Assembly: GCA_036873755.1 (NCBI GenBank) | Contig: JAVTVY010018675.1 | Coordinates: forward strand, 1 to 64,000 | Direction of reading: 5' to 3' | DNA length: 64,000 bases | Source: Hanleya hanleyi | Lineage: Eukaryota; Mollusca; Polyplacophora; Lepidopleurida; Hanleyidae | Shown here: positions 1 to 12,539 of the stretch, piece after piece | How positions within the stretch are numbered: position 1 is the stretch's first letter | Layout: the number at the start of each line of letters is the position of its first letter | The notes under the pieces: model-generated | The model's input: only the letters and a program-made list of their open reading frames with translations | What the model was told of the DNA's origin: nothing | The model's database searches: none | Translations under genes and position numbers: made by a program

Positions 1-60
1 AAAAATCTTATACAAAATATGACACTTCGTCGCTGGTGCCATGGAGAATATTGCCAGATA

Positions 61-215
61 TACGGTAAGCGATCCATATATACGATCATCTTTCGATTTA
101 CGATCGACCCCATTTTTTCGGGAGATTTACGATCGGATATTCTAACTGATTTACAATCACCCACAAATTCTAAAATGGGACGATCTAACTTAAATTCGAT
201 CGCACACGGTCGGCA
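61..215. repeat. CGATC-rich repeat arm, left copy
   Basis: This stretch repeats short words built on CGATC and ACGATC separated by T-rich spacers. It starts with TACGGTAAGCGATCC, which is found exactly, inverted, at the end of the stretch at 1590-1745. The pair looks like the two arms of one roughly 1.7 kb element or two inverted copies of one family. No protein is apparent. Confidence 0.45.
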
Positions 216-1589
216 ATAGCTAGAATGAATATGAACAGAAACGCAACCTTATGTGCGAGATCGGCAGTATCAACGCATACGCAAAATGGAGTTGTTAATG
301 TGACCTAAACCAAATCTAAACAGCATATATTCCTGAATGGTAAATAAAGACAACTTCGTGTAAAACATAATAGTTGCGCGAGTGTCAAATTATTTCTATT
401 ATATTAAAAACGATAGACATATTCTTTTTGCGAATTCAAGAAACGAACGTGTGACGGTCTTGCAAATATTGTGAAAAATTATGCTGAGACCAATAGCCGC
501 TCACTGCGGGAATTAAATGGTTGCCGATTTGTTCTTTAACTAAGGGAGCGTGTAAAACCTAGAGTGGTGTGTCCGATGTCTGCGATTTTGTTTAATAAAC
601 GGATGATATATGGAAGGATAATGATAGAAATGTTTCTCTGTTAGGTGCCTACTTAACCCCGTCACGGCTTCAGTGTTTTGTCGCCACCAGGAGATATTAT
701 GTTAAATTATCTGAAATCGTTGAATGTTGTAAAATAGAGAGCTGTTAATTGATCTTTGTTTCTATATAAGTCCAGATTTCTTATCAATCATGTGATTATT
801 CAGAACGTTATTGATCAAAATACGAGAATAAAATCAACGCTATATGTACATCTGTTCAAGGGGCTTTCCGAGATGGCTCAGTTACGGCCTGCCAGGAAAA
901 TCCCGGGTGGTCATTTGGTGTGCATAAAAAGCCATCTGGATCTTTTCCCATACGAAAAAATAAGTAGCGGTGAAGAAATCTGATGCAATGGGCACACACC
1001 TTACAACTTGATATTCCCGAGAACGGCAACCGACTTTGAGCTCTCCCCCTTTCTGGGCCTCCTGAGCAGACGGTCCACGTGGGAAACACAGAGCAGGTCA
1101 GATAGGACAATAAGGGTCCGCTAGGGGTTTAGCGTATACGGTTGACAAATAGGTTAACATTCGCGATCAAGATCCGTCGAATGCCATATATCAAATTTGT
1201 TATATAAATGTCATACACAAATACGTAATATAATAATGTGTGGTTGATATCATAACGAAGTCCTTATTCGTCTATCAAATTTTTTCAAATTACGAACATT
1301 TTTAGCTTAATTCACCAAATTGTTCACCCGATTAATGTATCATTCTTTATGATATTTTGTCACATCGGACTTTTAATAAAACCAAATCAGTATGGTGAAA
1401 TTTCTTTGTCGAAGTTTAATATTATATAGTTCATCTCGTTTTCTTCCAAAAAATAATGTATTACGTTATGTAGGGCTATGGGTGAATCAGATTTCTTATA
1501 AACAAATTTATCTTATTAATGTACAATGCACTGACTAATTATCGGGGCAATTTTTACGTTGTGAACTAGGGGAGATAATCGGATATATC
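216..1589. other. AT-rich DNA, no gene recognised
   Basis: Only short open frames without recognisable domains are present. Positions 850-1110 are less AT-rich than the flanks and contain overlapping short frames on both strands, but no conserved motif or splice pattern supports either. The stretch may be the interior of an element bounded by the CGATC-rich arms. Confidence 0.4.
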
Positions 1590-1745
1590 GTGCTTTTCTC
1601 TCACTTCCGCGATCTAATGTTTTCGATCGAGCCGATTTTTCTCGTCATTGCAGAGGGGCGTACGATCCAATTTTTACGATCAAGCATCGATTTTGGGACT
1701 AAAAAATCACTTCCGGCGATCGAATATTTGGATCGCTTACCGTAT
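1590..1745. repeat. CGATC-rich repeat arm, right copy
   Basis: This is the inverted partner of 61-215. It has repeated GATCGA, ACGATC and CGATCG words and ends in GGATCGCTTACCGTA. The terminal TACGGTAA word resembles the end of the MITE family that begins at 1806, so the two families may be related. Confidence 0.45.
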
Positions 1746-1805
1746 GCCATTTGTTGCTGCACTTCCGGTGATTGACTTATTAGGGGAATTACTGTATATA
1801 AATAT

Positions 1806-2026
1806 ATTTACCGTAATCTCCCTAGTAATTCAATCACAGGAAGGAAAATTTTCCACCATAAAATCTGGGGACCGTGATCAAATTTACTAAAATGGTAAGA
1901 TGACAAAATAGTTCAAAATCATGCGTATGTAATACATTATTTCTTCTATTTTCAAAGTTATTAGAACCACCGATTGAATTTTATCCCCAAAAATGAGGGT
2001 GATAGAATTTTGATAGCGGGTTTGAA
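1806..2026 (+). mobile_element. MITE family A, copy 1 (right end cut by next element)
   Basis: Family A is recognised by a left end reading ACCGTAATCTCCCTA then AATTCAATCACAGG, a central block with CACCATAAAATCTGG and GATCAAATTTA, and a right end containing ACCACCGATTGAATT. Related copies are at 30049-30301 (inverted), 33955-34212, 43553-43660 (partial) and 56205-56843. Complete copies have inverted ends of the form TAATCNCTCTAATAATTCAA. Here the right terminus is missing and a satellite-carrying element starts at the break. Confidence 0.65.
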
Positions 2027-3597
2027 TTTTTACCCCTCGGCCAAAATTTGGCCGAAGGGTATTGTCGTCGTCATGTACGTCTGTCCGTCTGGCCGTCTGG
2101 CCGTCTGTCCGTCTGTCCGTCCGTCCGTCTGTCCGTCACACCTTTCTCGTTACCAAGATATCTTCAGAACGACTTACCCTAGGCACACCAAACTTGCAGT
2201 GCACATCCGTATGCTTGTGACCCAGAACCCTATTGAATCTGGACCTGATTAGTTAGAAACTTTGGCGGCCATCTTTAATTTATGCGAAACCATCACAGGT
2301 TTCTTGTTACCAAGATATCTTTAGAACGACTTACCCTAGGCACCCCAAACTTGCACTGCACATCCATATGCTCATGACCCAGAACCCTATTGAATCTGGA
2401 CCTCATTGGTTGGAAACTTTGGCGGCCATATTTAATTTATGCGAAATCATTAATCTTGTGTATCTTTGGTACCATTTCTCTGTTCAGTGTGAAACTTGGT
2501 ATAGATCATCGATGCATCAAGAAACTTCAAAGGAATGACCAAACCAGTTTCCCTGATTCGGTGAAAACCTTGGCGGCCATCTTTGATTTATGCAAAATCT
2601 TCAATGATATATATCTCTGATACCATTCAAGTGTTCTATACGAAACTTGGTATACAGCATCGATGTATCAAGAGATCTGCAATGTATAGCCACATCAGTT
2701 CCTCTGAATGGCGGGAAGGATGGGCGGCCATCATTAATTTATGCAAAATCATTAATGATCTCTATCTCTGATACTGTTCGAGTGCTCGATGTAAAATTTG
2801 GTATATATCATCGAAGCATCAATAGACTTACGATAAATGGCGTTTCTGATGGGGCGGAACCTTGGCGGCCATCTTTAATTTATGCAAAATCTTCAATGAT
2901 ATATATCTTTGATACCATTTCAGTGTTCTATATGAAACTTGGTATCCAGCATCGATGTATCAAGAGACTTGCAATGAATAACCACATCGGTTCCTCTGAG
3001 TGGCGGGAAGGATGGGCGGCCATCTTTAATTTATGCGAAATCATTAATGATCTACATCTCTGATACGGTTCAAGTGCTCAATGTAAAATTTGGTATACAT
3101 CGATTAGACAGTTCTGGTTTTTCTGCTTGGGCGGAAACCTTGGTGGCCATCTTTAATTTATGCAAAATCTTTAATGATGTTTATCTTTGATACCATTTCA
3201 GTGTTCTATATGAAACTTGGTATACAGAATCTATGTATCAAGAGACTTGCAATGAATAACTACATCAGTTTCTCTGAGTGGTGGGAAGGATGGGCGGCCA
3301 TCTTTAATTTATGCGAAATCATTAGGGATCTCTATCTCAGATAATTTTCAAATGTTCGATGTAAAATTTGGTATACATCGTCGATGCATCAACAGACTTA
3401 TGTAATGAATACCGGTTTCTCTGATTGGACGGAAACGTTTGAGGCCATTTCTAATGGCAAAATTTTTCATAATCTGTATATTTGTTACTTGATTGCTTGG
3501 TGTTCCTGAAGTCTTGTTTTAAATTGAATACATTATGAATGGCTGGCGCCCAGAGCCGAGGGGTTTTCAGATGCGCAGCTTCGTATTATAAATAGTT
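2027..3597 (+). mobile_element. Satellite-carrying mobile element R1
   Basis: The left end is a near-palindrome, CCCCTCGGCC then GGCCGAAGGG, followed by a run of GTCCGTCT/GTCC words at about 2078-2137. Next come about nine tandem units of 130-150 bp, each with a version of TTGGCGGCCATCTTTAATTT and of TATGAAACTTGGTAT. The right end, near 3541-3597, contains GAGCCGAGGGGTTTTCAGAT, the inverse of the left-end word; a second copy of this terminus lies at 60340-60395. The open frames here are repeat translations. The layout resembles tandem-repeat-bearing non-autonomous elements (pearl or Helentron-associated) of bivalves; that link is inference. Confidence 0.7.
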
Positions 3598-3659
3598 ACT
3601 AGGTGCCAGAAAAAAATGGTGTTACTATTTTCAGATATGGTATACTTTCGATTTGATGC

Positions 3660-4530
3660 TTCCGGTGTTTTTAGCCCGCCATCACCAGATGGTTGGCTGT
3701 TCAAATCAATTTTCGTCCGTGGTCCGTCGTCCGTCCGTTTGTCGTCAGTCCGTCCGTAAACAATTCTTGTTACCGTGATTTCTCAGGAACTACTTCATGG
3801 ATCTTTCTCAAATTTGGTACACAGGTTCCCCTTGGGGTCTAGTTGTGCAAGATACCTTTTTTTGTCCGATTCGAAAATCCAATATGGCCACAAGGCGGCC
3901 ATCTTGGATTTCCTCATGAAACTTTGTTATCGCGATTTCTCAGGAACTACTGCATGGATCTTTCTCAAATTTGGTATGTACACAGGTTCCCCTTGGGGTC
4001 TAGTTGTACAAGATACCTTTTCTGGTCCGATTTGAAAATCCAATATGGCCACCAGGCAGCCATCTGGGATTTCCTGATGAAACTTTATCATGAATTCTCA
4101 GGAAGTACTGCATGGATCTTTCTCAAATTTGGTACACAGGTTCCCCTTGGGGTCTAGTTGTGCAAGATACCTTTTCTGGTCCGATTCGAAAATCCAATAT
4201 GGCCACCAGGCAGCCATCTTGGATTTCCTCATGCAACTTTGTTATCGTGATTCCTCAGGAAGTACTGCTGGGATCTTTCTCAAATTTGGTACATAGGTTC
4301 CCCTTGGGGTCTAGTTGTGCAAGATACCCTTTTCGGTCCGATTCGAAAATCCAATATAGCCACCAGGCGGCCATTTTGGATTTCCCCATGAAATTTTATC
4401 GTGATTTCTCAGGAAGTGCTGCATAGATCTTTCTCAAATTTGGTATACAGGTTCCCCTTGTGGTCCAGTTGTGCAAGATACCTTTTTGGTCCGATTCGAA
4501 AATCCAAGTTACGCTTCAAATTAATACTGT
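3660..4530 (+). mobile_element. Satellite-carrying mobile element R2
   Basis: The left end holds AGCCCGCCATC and an imperfect inverse (GATGGTTGGCT), then GTCCGTCC words at 3716-3757. Five units of about 155-165 bp follow, each with ATTTCTCAGGAA, TTTCTCAAATTTGGTA, CCCCTTGGGGTCTAG and AATCCAATATGGCCA. It has the same layout as R1 but unrelated monomers. Long open frames across the array are a by-product of repeat length and are not called as genes. Confidence 0.7.
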
Positions 4531-5924
4531 ATTCCCGAGTTGTGACGTTGCATCACAAGAGTCGGCTTATCAAACGATGGGGCATATTCTATATATTGAC
4601 TATAGAGAATATCCATACTTTCAAGTTCTATATCAAGGAGTTCAAATGATTCCGAATTAAAATATATTTCTTCAAATTTTAAATCAGTTTACTTTAGTCC
4701 ATGCCGTTGCAAGTGAACTGCCCCACCATTTTGTCTGCCGAAGGGACGTCACTCTTGTGAAACAACGTCACAACTCGACAACTGTAGACTACTGCATGTT
4801 TCGATCCAAGGGAGATAATCAGGGCTCATGCCAAAGTGTCAAAGAGATTAGTCTTTGCTTCCAGTACCCAATGATGACACTTGCAAAAAAAAAAAAAAAA
4901 AAATCTACAAAACGAGGACGAAGGATCCTCCGGACATTCACTTTCAGACTAACTTTGCTCATTTCACTTGTACTATAACAACCGACATCAAGTACAGTTT
5001 CTAGAAATCTTGAAACTCCTGAACCTTAGATAGATAATATCTTGGTGTAAACTTTCCAGTGTCCCTTTTTCGATCTTTTTCGCTCAAATTCGAAATTCTG
5101 CAAACAAAATTACAAATCAATCGTTTGTTCTTAGTAACAATGGACAAAAAGATCCTCTTGTCATTAGCTTACAATTATCAGACAATGGTGGGCGCCAAGA
5201 TCCTTCAAGATCTCTCATTACTAGTACATGTATGTTGATACCTTTCACTTTCGCTTTGACAAATTAAATCAAAGGGAAATTCCCTTATAAATCATGACGA
5301 ATAACAGGATGTGCATTGTGTGCCTTTACTGTAACCTGAACATAGTGTCGTATTTATGAGCAGGAGGTTACGGCAACCTTGCCAAACATGTCAACATTCA
5401 AGGTTCCTGTTCCAAAAATAAAGTTTTGTGCTCAATGGAATATGTGACAAAACTAAATATGAAACTCAGGACAGGAGCTTTAGATTACACGGTCCTAGAT
5501 ACAACGTTAAACATTGCCCAAATTAGGTTGTGCCCAAATTGGAAAGCAAAAATTATTTTTCTTGGAAGTTGCATTGAGAATCACTGTTCAGTTGTGTTCA
5601 AGAAGATTCCTGGTCAATGATGCCTCACATTGGACTCAAAGCCTACCCTTTTGCCAGAATTTGGGGACTTGAATATTTTCATAATTTTTGCCGATGCTGG
5701 ATCTGTTGTCTTCAGCCTCGTTTACTTTTATGTACATTCAGTTAATTGAAAGAGCTAATTAATGCACTCATATTGAAAATATGCATGAAGTAAAACTTGA
5801 AAACAAAGCTATCCAATTGGTAGTAAAAATAAGTATTAAATAACAACAATTACTATTCTATGTGAATGCTTTGCAAATCTGATTTTAGTCAACTGCTGAG
5901 CTCAAAAACAAAACAGAAAAGACA
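4531..5924. other. Intergenic DNA, no gene recognised
   Basis: No coding signal is seen. A run of 19 A lies at 4885-4903; the sequence before it shows no recognisable gene, so a processed pseudogene cannot be argued. The rest is AT-rich with scattered TACATGTA words. Confidence 0.4.
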
Positions 5925-7610
5925 GCTGAAGCCAGTGCCTGATTTTACGTCTTGATATTACGTAACGACATTCCAAACATCATAGCTTCAACATCGGACG
6001 TTGTTTTGAAAGCTGTGTTGGGTTCACTACGTGATTTCACTGACATCAGAGCACTCTCTTTTTGTCAGTGCTCACAGTCTTCAGCTGTCTTTTCTGTTTT
6101 TATTTTTGAGCAGTTGACTAAAATCGGATTTCCAAATCAGTCCCATAGAATAGTAATTGTTGTTATAACTTACTTCTACTATCAATAGACCAGTTGCCTC
6201 TTTAGTGATCGTCATACACCAGCACACACAGTCAGACGAAGACGCAGGCCATACTGGCTGGGCTGAGCAGTGTCCAGGGTAATAGGAACTGTGGGCACTC
6301 TCGTGTTCTGGCACGTGTAGGCGGAAATGTGAGCACTCTCATGTTCTGGCACATGTAGGCACCGTCGTGATATGACTGAAACAAGGTTGAAAATGACGGT
6401 AAACCCTACTACTCACTCACTCACTCGATAAACCAGGCATTTTTCCATAACGAACCAGGTTAAATAACTGGAGAAATGAGCAGATATGCTGATTATATGA
6501 AAATGGAAGGAAGTATATCAAATAAAATTGTCATACCAAACCTACATGTAGTATTTGTTCACATTACCTCACCGAGTATTAAATATTTCTATCCATATGC
6601 CTGTGTACGGCCTGTGTCTTCACCCGTCTGTGTGTGCTGGTCCGTGATGATCGTCAAATCGTGTATTGGGCAGCTTTGGCATAAAGCTTAATCTCATGCG
6701 TATTTTCAATTTGAGTGCATTAGCTCTTTAATCTATCCATCCATTATTTAAATTCAGGAATATTCTGTGAAATCTGTTATCATGGTACATGCAAACATTT
6801 TGGTATGGTCTTGCCATTTCAACTGGATCAGACGTTTGCAAATTATAGATTTTCATGTACATACATGTATTTGATAAGTGATCCGAAACCATCCAAATGA
6901 TGATTGTATACTAGGTACATATGCCCTTTTACAGTTGATGGGAGGAGCCCATTGTGTAACTGTTAACCAGAGAAAGTTCAACCCTTTGAATACATTGGTG
7001 GTCATAGCAGTAGAAAAATCAATAGCGATAATAACTAAGGTATTACCAGTGCAAGTGTCTGTGTAACTGTTCTGTTCAAGCTGGATACATGTAGAATTTG
7101 TCAGCTGAATAAATAAAGCCCCCGTCATCAAACGTGCATAATTGAACTGGAAAACTCTTCAGCTTTAATCAGACACTGCTGCAAGCTGAAGGTGTTTCGA
7201 TCATATATTTTTTTACCTGTTCGGTCACGTTTGGTTTATCATATTGATGATAATCCATTGTTCAGGTGGCCAGAGCTCCAGGAAATGTTATAAATCCTTC
7301 TGATCACTTTGAAGCTAATCACACTACTGTAGAAATTTATAGACAACTTCAGATGGTAAATTATGTTTGGAAATCAGATTATGGTCACACTTTAGCTGAA
7401 TAATCAAGGATAGTTATAAAAGATAGGATTGTTTTATTATACACATACCTAAATGGTCAAGTTCAATGATCTAACCTCAAAATCAGGAAATCAGAAATTA
7501 AAGCCCGGCGCACACAAGAGCTATCAGCTGAGCTAACGGCCTCAATTGCCTGTCAGCTCAGGGGCTAGCTCTTGTGTGCTGGCAGGTTTTGATGAGTTTT
7601 TGGCCTCGCA
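5925..7610. repeat. Duplicated block, copy 1
   Basis: This block is nearly collinear with 7914-9415 from GCCAGTGCCTGATNTTACGT onward, over about 1.5 kb and with high visual identity. Copy 1 carries an extra SINE-like insert at about 6249-6430. It includes only the first 110 bp of the TIR element that is complete at 9298-9770. The parallel open frames on both strands in each copy show no domain or consistent splice pattern, so they are not called as genes. Confidence 0.85.
6249..6430 (+). mobile_element. SINE tail fragment, absent from duplicate copy
   Basis: The insert ends in CACTCACTCACTCG after GATATGACTGAAACAAGG, the 3' tail of the SINE family seen throughout the window. It contains an internal direct repeat (GGCACTCTCGTGTTCTGGCA and a near copy). 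In the duplicate at about 8231 the flanking sequences are joined without it, so insertion followed the duplication or the insert was lost from the other copy. Confidence 0.6.
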
Positions 7611-7913
7611 AGGCCTCTCTAACCACTCGGCCACCGAATCGCTCTACAAGATACTGTGTTTAAAGTCTATTCATTCTTCGTGTATGCTTCGCACATGCGC
7701 TTGTTTTACCTAGAAGAACTACATGTATGACGTCATCTGGTTTGTGTTTGATACTAGTTCCTGCTCTTCTCCCCTGCATACCGCTCTTCAGTGGCAGAGG
7801 GAGAATTGGGTATGCGGTAACCCCAGGAAGCGAAATCTCCCCCGTTTTAGTACTGAATAAGTAACAGACTGTTGTAGCAGTTTCTCACCCCATCTTAGTA
7901 TGCTTTCATACCT
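7611..7913. other. Spacer between duplicated blocks, with tRNA-like fragment
   Basis: Read on the - strand, 7615-7650 contains GGTGGCCGAGTGGTTAGAG, a good match to an A-box of tRNA-derived sequence. No B-box follows at the right distance. It is probably a SINE head remnant rather than a tRNA gene. Confidence 0.35.
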
Positions 7914-9415
7914 GCTGAAGCCAGTGCCTGATGTTACGTCTTGATATTACGTAACGACAATCAAAACGTCATAGCTTCAACATCGGACGTTGTTTTGAAA
8001 GCTGTGTCTACGTGATGTCACTGACATCAGCACACTCTCTTTTTGACGTCACAGGCTCTGTCTTCAGCTGTCTTTTCTGTTTTATTTTTGAGCAGTAGAC
8101 TAAAATTGGATTTCCAAATCAGTCACTTAATATAGTAATTGTTGTTATTACTTACTTCTACTATCAATAGACCATTTGCCTGTTTAGCAATCGTCACGCA
8201 CCAGCACACACAGTCGGGCGAAGACGCAGGCCGTAACCCGGGCATTTTTCCATAACGGCCCAGGTTAAATAACTGAAGAAATGAGCATTTATGCTGATTA
8301 AGAAAACAGAAGGAAATGTATCAAATAAAATTGTCATACCAAACCTACATGTAGTATTTGTTCACATTACCTCACCGAGTATTAAATATTTCTATCCATA
8401 TGCCTGTGTACGGCCTGTGTCTTCACCCGACTGTGTGCTGGTCCGTGATGATCGTCAAATCGTGTATTGGACAGCTTTGGCATAAAGCTTAATCTCATGC
8501 GTATTTTCAATTTGAGTGCATTAGCTCTTTAATCTATCCATCCATTATTTAAATTCAGGAATATTCTGTGAAATCTGTTATCATGGTATGCAAACATTTT
8601 GGTATGGTCTTGCCATTTCAACTGTATCAGACATTTGCAAATTATAGATTTTCATGTACATACATGTATTTGATAAGTGACCCGGAACCATCCAAATGAT
8701 GGTCGTATACTAGGTACATGTGCCCTTTTACAGTTGATGGGAGGAGCCCATTGTGTAACTGTTAACCAGGGAAAGTTCAACCCTTTGAATACATTGGTGG
8801 TCATAGCAGTAGAAAAATCAATAGCGATAATAACTAAGGTATTACCAGTGCAAGTGTCTGTGTAACTGTTCTGTTCAAGCTGGATACATGTAGAATTTGT
8901 CAGCTGAATAAAGAAAACCCCCATCATCAAACGTGCATAATTGAACTGGAAAACTCTTCAGCTTTAATCAGACACTGCTGCAAGCTGAAGGTGTTTCGAT
9001 CATATATTTTTTTACCTGTTTGGTCACGTTTGGTTTATCATATTGATGATAATCCATTGTTCAGGTGGCCAGAGCTCCAGGAAATGTTATAAATCCTTCT
9101 GATCACTTTGAAGCTAATCACACTACTGTAGAAATTTATAGACAACTTCAGATGGTAAATTATGTTTGGAAATCAGATTATGGTCACACTTTAGCTGAAT
9201 AATCAAGGATAGTTATAAAAGATAGGATTGTTTTATTATACACATACCTAAATGGTCAAGTTCAATGATCTAACCTCAAAATCAGGCAATCAGAAATTAA
9301 AGCCCGGCGCACACAAGAGCTATCAGCTGAACTAACGGCCTCAATTGCCTGTCAGCTCAGGGGCTAGCTCTTGTGTGCTGGCAGTTTTTGGTGAGTTTTT
9401 GGCCTCGCAAGACCA
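7914..9415. repeat. Duplicated block, copy 2
   Basis: This is the second copy of 5925-7610, in direct orientation and without the SINE-like insert. It runs into the complete TIR element 9298-9770, whereas copy 1 stops inside it. The breakpoint of the duplication may therefore lie in that element. Confidence 0.85.
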
Positions 9416-9770
9416 GGAGAAAAATATCAAACTTGTTTGACAATTTCGCCTCGCGAGGTCAAATCCTCAGTGTGTGCGGTGAACGTAAGCTAACAGCTCA
9501 GCCATTTTATTTGACAGGCCAATGAAACGCATCTTCTTTTCACATGATTTATACACACGACTGTTCAAAATGGCCATTTTTTCGCGAGCCCGGTCACATG
9601 AAAGATCACATGATCTTAAAGAAGGTGTTTCGCGGGAACTTAAATCAGTTCAGTGAACCTTTCTCTCACTGTGTGCGCTGAAACCACATGAGAGCTACAT
9701 GTAGCCCCTGAGCTGACAGGCAATTGAGGTCGTTAGCTCAGCTGATAGCTCTCGTGTGCGCCGGGCTTTA
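9298..9770. mobile_element. Non-autonomous TIR element
   Basis: The ends are long inverted repeats of about 85 bp. The left arm starts TAAAGCCCGGCGCACAC and the right arm ends GTGTGCGCCGGGCTTTA. Both arms contain GAGCTATCAGCTGA and the word CAATTGCCTGTCAGCTCAGG. The middle is about 300 bp with no open frame of note. A TA target duplication is possible but cannot be separated from the TIR. The left 110 bp recurs at 7499-7610. Confidence 0.75.
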
Positions 9771-9984
9771 CTGTGTCAGTAGATACAGTCATGAATGGAA
9801 ATCGATGTTATGACGTCACAATAGGGCATTAGAACTCCCATAATTCTGATGCTGTGATGGAATTAAAATCAATTGCCAGAAAATTATCTCTTTTCTGGAC
9901 AAGAATGATATGATATACTGTATTACTTTAAGTGAAGAAGCTCGGAGTTTGTAGTATTAATTACTAAAGAAGGATTAACTATTA

Positions 9985-10488
9985 TTAAAGAGGTAGTAGC
10001 GTGATTTTAATTGTTCGGGTAAACTGAACAGCATGATCACTTGCAACATTTGCCAAAAGATTTTCAAGTCGGGAAGTCTTGTATTTCTTATAGGGACCAA
10101 TATTGTCAGATTCTTCAATTTGGTCTATTGAACAACATTAAAATGTGAAATGACTGAGGTGACGTCGGATAACGTGACCAGGTGCCCATTGACGCCACGT
10201 TATAAGCTGTCATAGTTTAATAAAAGTGCTAAGATCGAGTATGACGTTGCAAAACATCATGCCCGGAATGCCAATGTGCGTTTTGTTACGTCATCTCAGG
10301 CACTGGAGTCAAATTGCAGGTGCTGTCACGTTTTTCAGTGTCAGAAGTGTGATTTCAATGCCCGTGATATTAAAAAATGAGGTCACAGAAAAATGTTCAC
10401 CATACTTGATCTCAAAGTCTACTAAATAACTTTTATCAAAATATGTTATTTAATGAATATTTTTTAAATGACGCTACTACCTCTTTAA
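9985..10488. mobile_element. TTAA-bounded TIR element (family T2)
   Basis: The ends are TTAAAGAGGTAGTAGCGT at 9985 and its inverse ACGCTACTACCTCTTTAA ending at 10488. TTAA can be read as the target duplication. TTAA targets are typical of piggyBac-type and Kolobok-type transposases; the TIR alone does not decide. No transposase frame is present, so the element is non-autonomous. Confidence 0.7.
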
Positions 10489-10945
10489 AGAAGGATATGA
10501 TATATCGCCGATTGGGGAGAGGCATTCTTGTAGCCAATCTGAGTGAACATGAGATTGTCTTTAGGCTAGTGCCTGTTTTTCAAAAGTGATGCGGGCGGGA
10601 TCTTACTTTTCATTATTCATTACCCATTATTTGAAATAAATTCGGGTCAACATCGTTCTGCAGTCATGTTTGAGAATGTTTAAACAAACGAGTTTGGTGT
10701 CTTCGAGGTTGTTAAACAAAATGAGGTTGGCTTAAAATTTTTACTAATTTCAACATGTTCAAAGTGAGAAATTTCGCTTGGAAAGTGCAATAAAATTGGA
10801 AAAATGAGAATAAATGAAAATAATGAAGAAAAAAAAACGGGCGGTAGAAATGTCATGCGGTGGTTGACGGGAAACAAGGAATCAAGTGCGGGCTGCCTTA
10901 TAGCTACATGTAGTTGTATATCATTTCCATGCTTTGATCATATTC
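10489..10945. other. Intergenic DNA, no gene recognised
   Basis: AT-rich, with short opposed open frames and no domain, splice or RNA-gene signal. Confidence 0.4.
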
Positions 10946-11664
10946 TCAGACCTCTCAAGTTTAAAATTTCCCAAAGAGTGAGATTTAGCGACTATCCCAG
11001 CACTTTAGGCGAGGGTCCAGGGGCCGCCTAGGGTCCAGGGGCCGCCTAGGCCCCGGAAGCTCAGGGGTTCTAGATGGCTGGAGACGCGTTCTGACCAATT
11101 TTAGAGGAATAAAATCATAAATCATCACTTAGTTTTTTACTCATTTTTTACTGATTGTTTTGCTGATGGAAGTAAGAATATTGCTTGTATTTTTGGAAGG
11201 CCTATATGATATTTGTCACCAAATATATTGCATAGGCCTTATACATGATGTATAAGTAAAAAAAATTAGCCACCCTCCGGGATTATTTCATCTACATCGT
11301 TAAAATATTGGAAGTTATAGCGTCATGCAAGTCCTGACCGCGTGTCAGACATTTTGACAGACTGGTTCCCGATACTGCGTTGTGCGTATTATAGGGTCTG
11401 ATGGTGCCCGATATCACAGGGAGCCGATGAAACAGTTTTAGAGCAGGAACGTATCATATACGACGCAAGGCTGACGATGGTGATTCCCATAGGACATTCC
11501 TGTGCGCCGGACACTGACAACTTTGAGCAAAAGACCCGTGTTTTACAGATTTTTTGTTATTGAAGTGGCGAATGCGTGAGATTTAGGGGTGGCTGCGTGA
11601 GAGCGTGAGATTGAAGCCCAATGCGTGAGTCTCACGCCGAATGCGTGAGACTTGATAGGTCTGT
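10946..11664. mobile_element. CTCACGCATT repeat family, copy 1
   Basis: The ends are CAGACCTCTCAAG and the near-inverse CTTGATAGGTCTG. Near the right end the word GCGTGAG recurs several times, including GCGTGAGTCTCACGC. Related sequences are at 24440-24560 and 25375-25770. Positions about 11012-11056 hold a 21 bp direct duplication around GGTCCAGGGGCCGCCTAGG. No protein is apparent. Confidence 0.5.
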
Positions 11665-12539
11665 ATTCTTCAATGTTGTGAGCTAGATCTCAGTTTCTGA
11701 TCAGTCATTCCTGGAGATTATTAATGCAACATACATGTACACCCCTCGCCCTCCTCAAATTAACTTATTCTTGCATAGTTGTTATCAGAAATGATATATT
11801 CCAAACAAGTGTCTTGTAGTATCTCTGAGCTGTAGTATGTAATGTAATTGACATAGTTCTATGGCTGGAGCAGACATTGCATCTGTGATGGTTTGGAGTA
11901 GGTAGTTTTTGGCAGCTGGCCTATGAATCTGCCAAAAATAGACAACCGTGTTAAGAGGGATGTGTAGGCCGAGTGTTCTCTCTGACATGACATTTTTTAT
12001 ATCGCCTACCGCTGATTTCCTCATATTCCTTACTCAGGCCATCATTAAAAATATGGCAATACTTTTTTTGGCCTATTTGGCAATTTTTCAAATGATTTTT
12101 CTGTTTTTTTTTCAAATTTCATGCTAAAAGGAGACCTACTGCCTACTGTTAATTTGAGTGACCTGTATTGAACAATTATATTATCCAACCTACCTACCCC
12201 AATTTCTGAGATAGTATGACTGTGTCGGGTTACGCACAACAAACAAAGTTTAAGGATGGTCTCAACTGCTGTGCAAATGAAGTAGACTGGTACATACATG
12301 TACATCTGAACCAATATGCCCTTTTTCTTGATAATTTGGAAATTATGTTCATACATAGTTGTAGTTGTTAGGTTTTTGCAGTATCTTTGAAAATCATTAG
12401 TTCCGATTTTCACCAGATACTTACATGTAACCTTTGCGTCATTGCACGTCTCCTACGGCTGAAGATGTATCAATTAATCATTTCTTTTTGGCTTTAATTC
12501 TGATTTATGCAAATTTAATTAATGTAATTTAGCTAAACA
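11665..12539. other. No gene recognised; one 122-codon frame without domains
   Basis: A - strand open frame at 12045-12413 and another at 11785-12024 were read and match no family known to me. Composition is like the flanks and no good donor or acceptor frames them. They are left uncalled. Confidence 0.35.

Noticed and set aside
2078..2137. GTCCGTCC repeats considered as a CRISPR or simple-sequence locus
   Set aside because: There are no spacers and the run is a constant part of several mobile elements; the DNA is eukaryotic.
2647..3063. 138-codon open frame
   Set aside because: It is a translation of the tandem units of element R1; the peptide repeats with the DNA unit.
4885..4903. A19 run as a processed pseudogene tail
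   Set aside because: No gene-like sequence precedes it and no target duplication was seen.
12045..12413. 122-codon - strand open frame
   Set aside because: No recognisable family, no supporting splice sites, low-complexity tail (repeated Lys/Glu/Phe).
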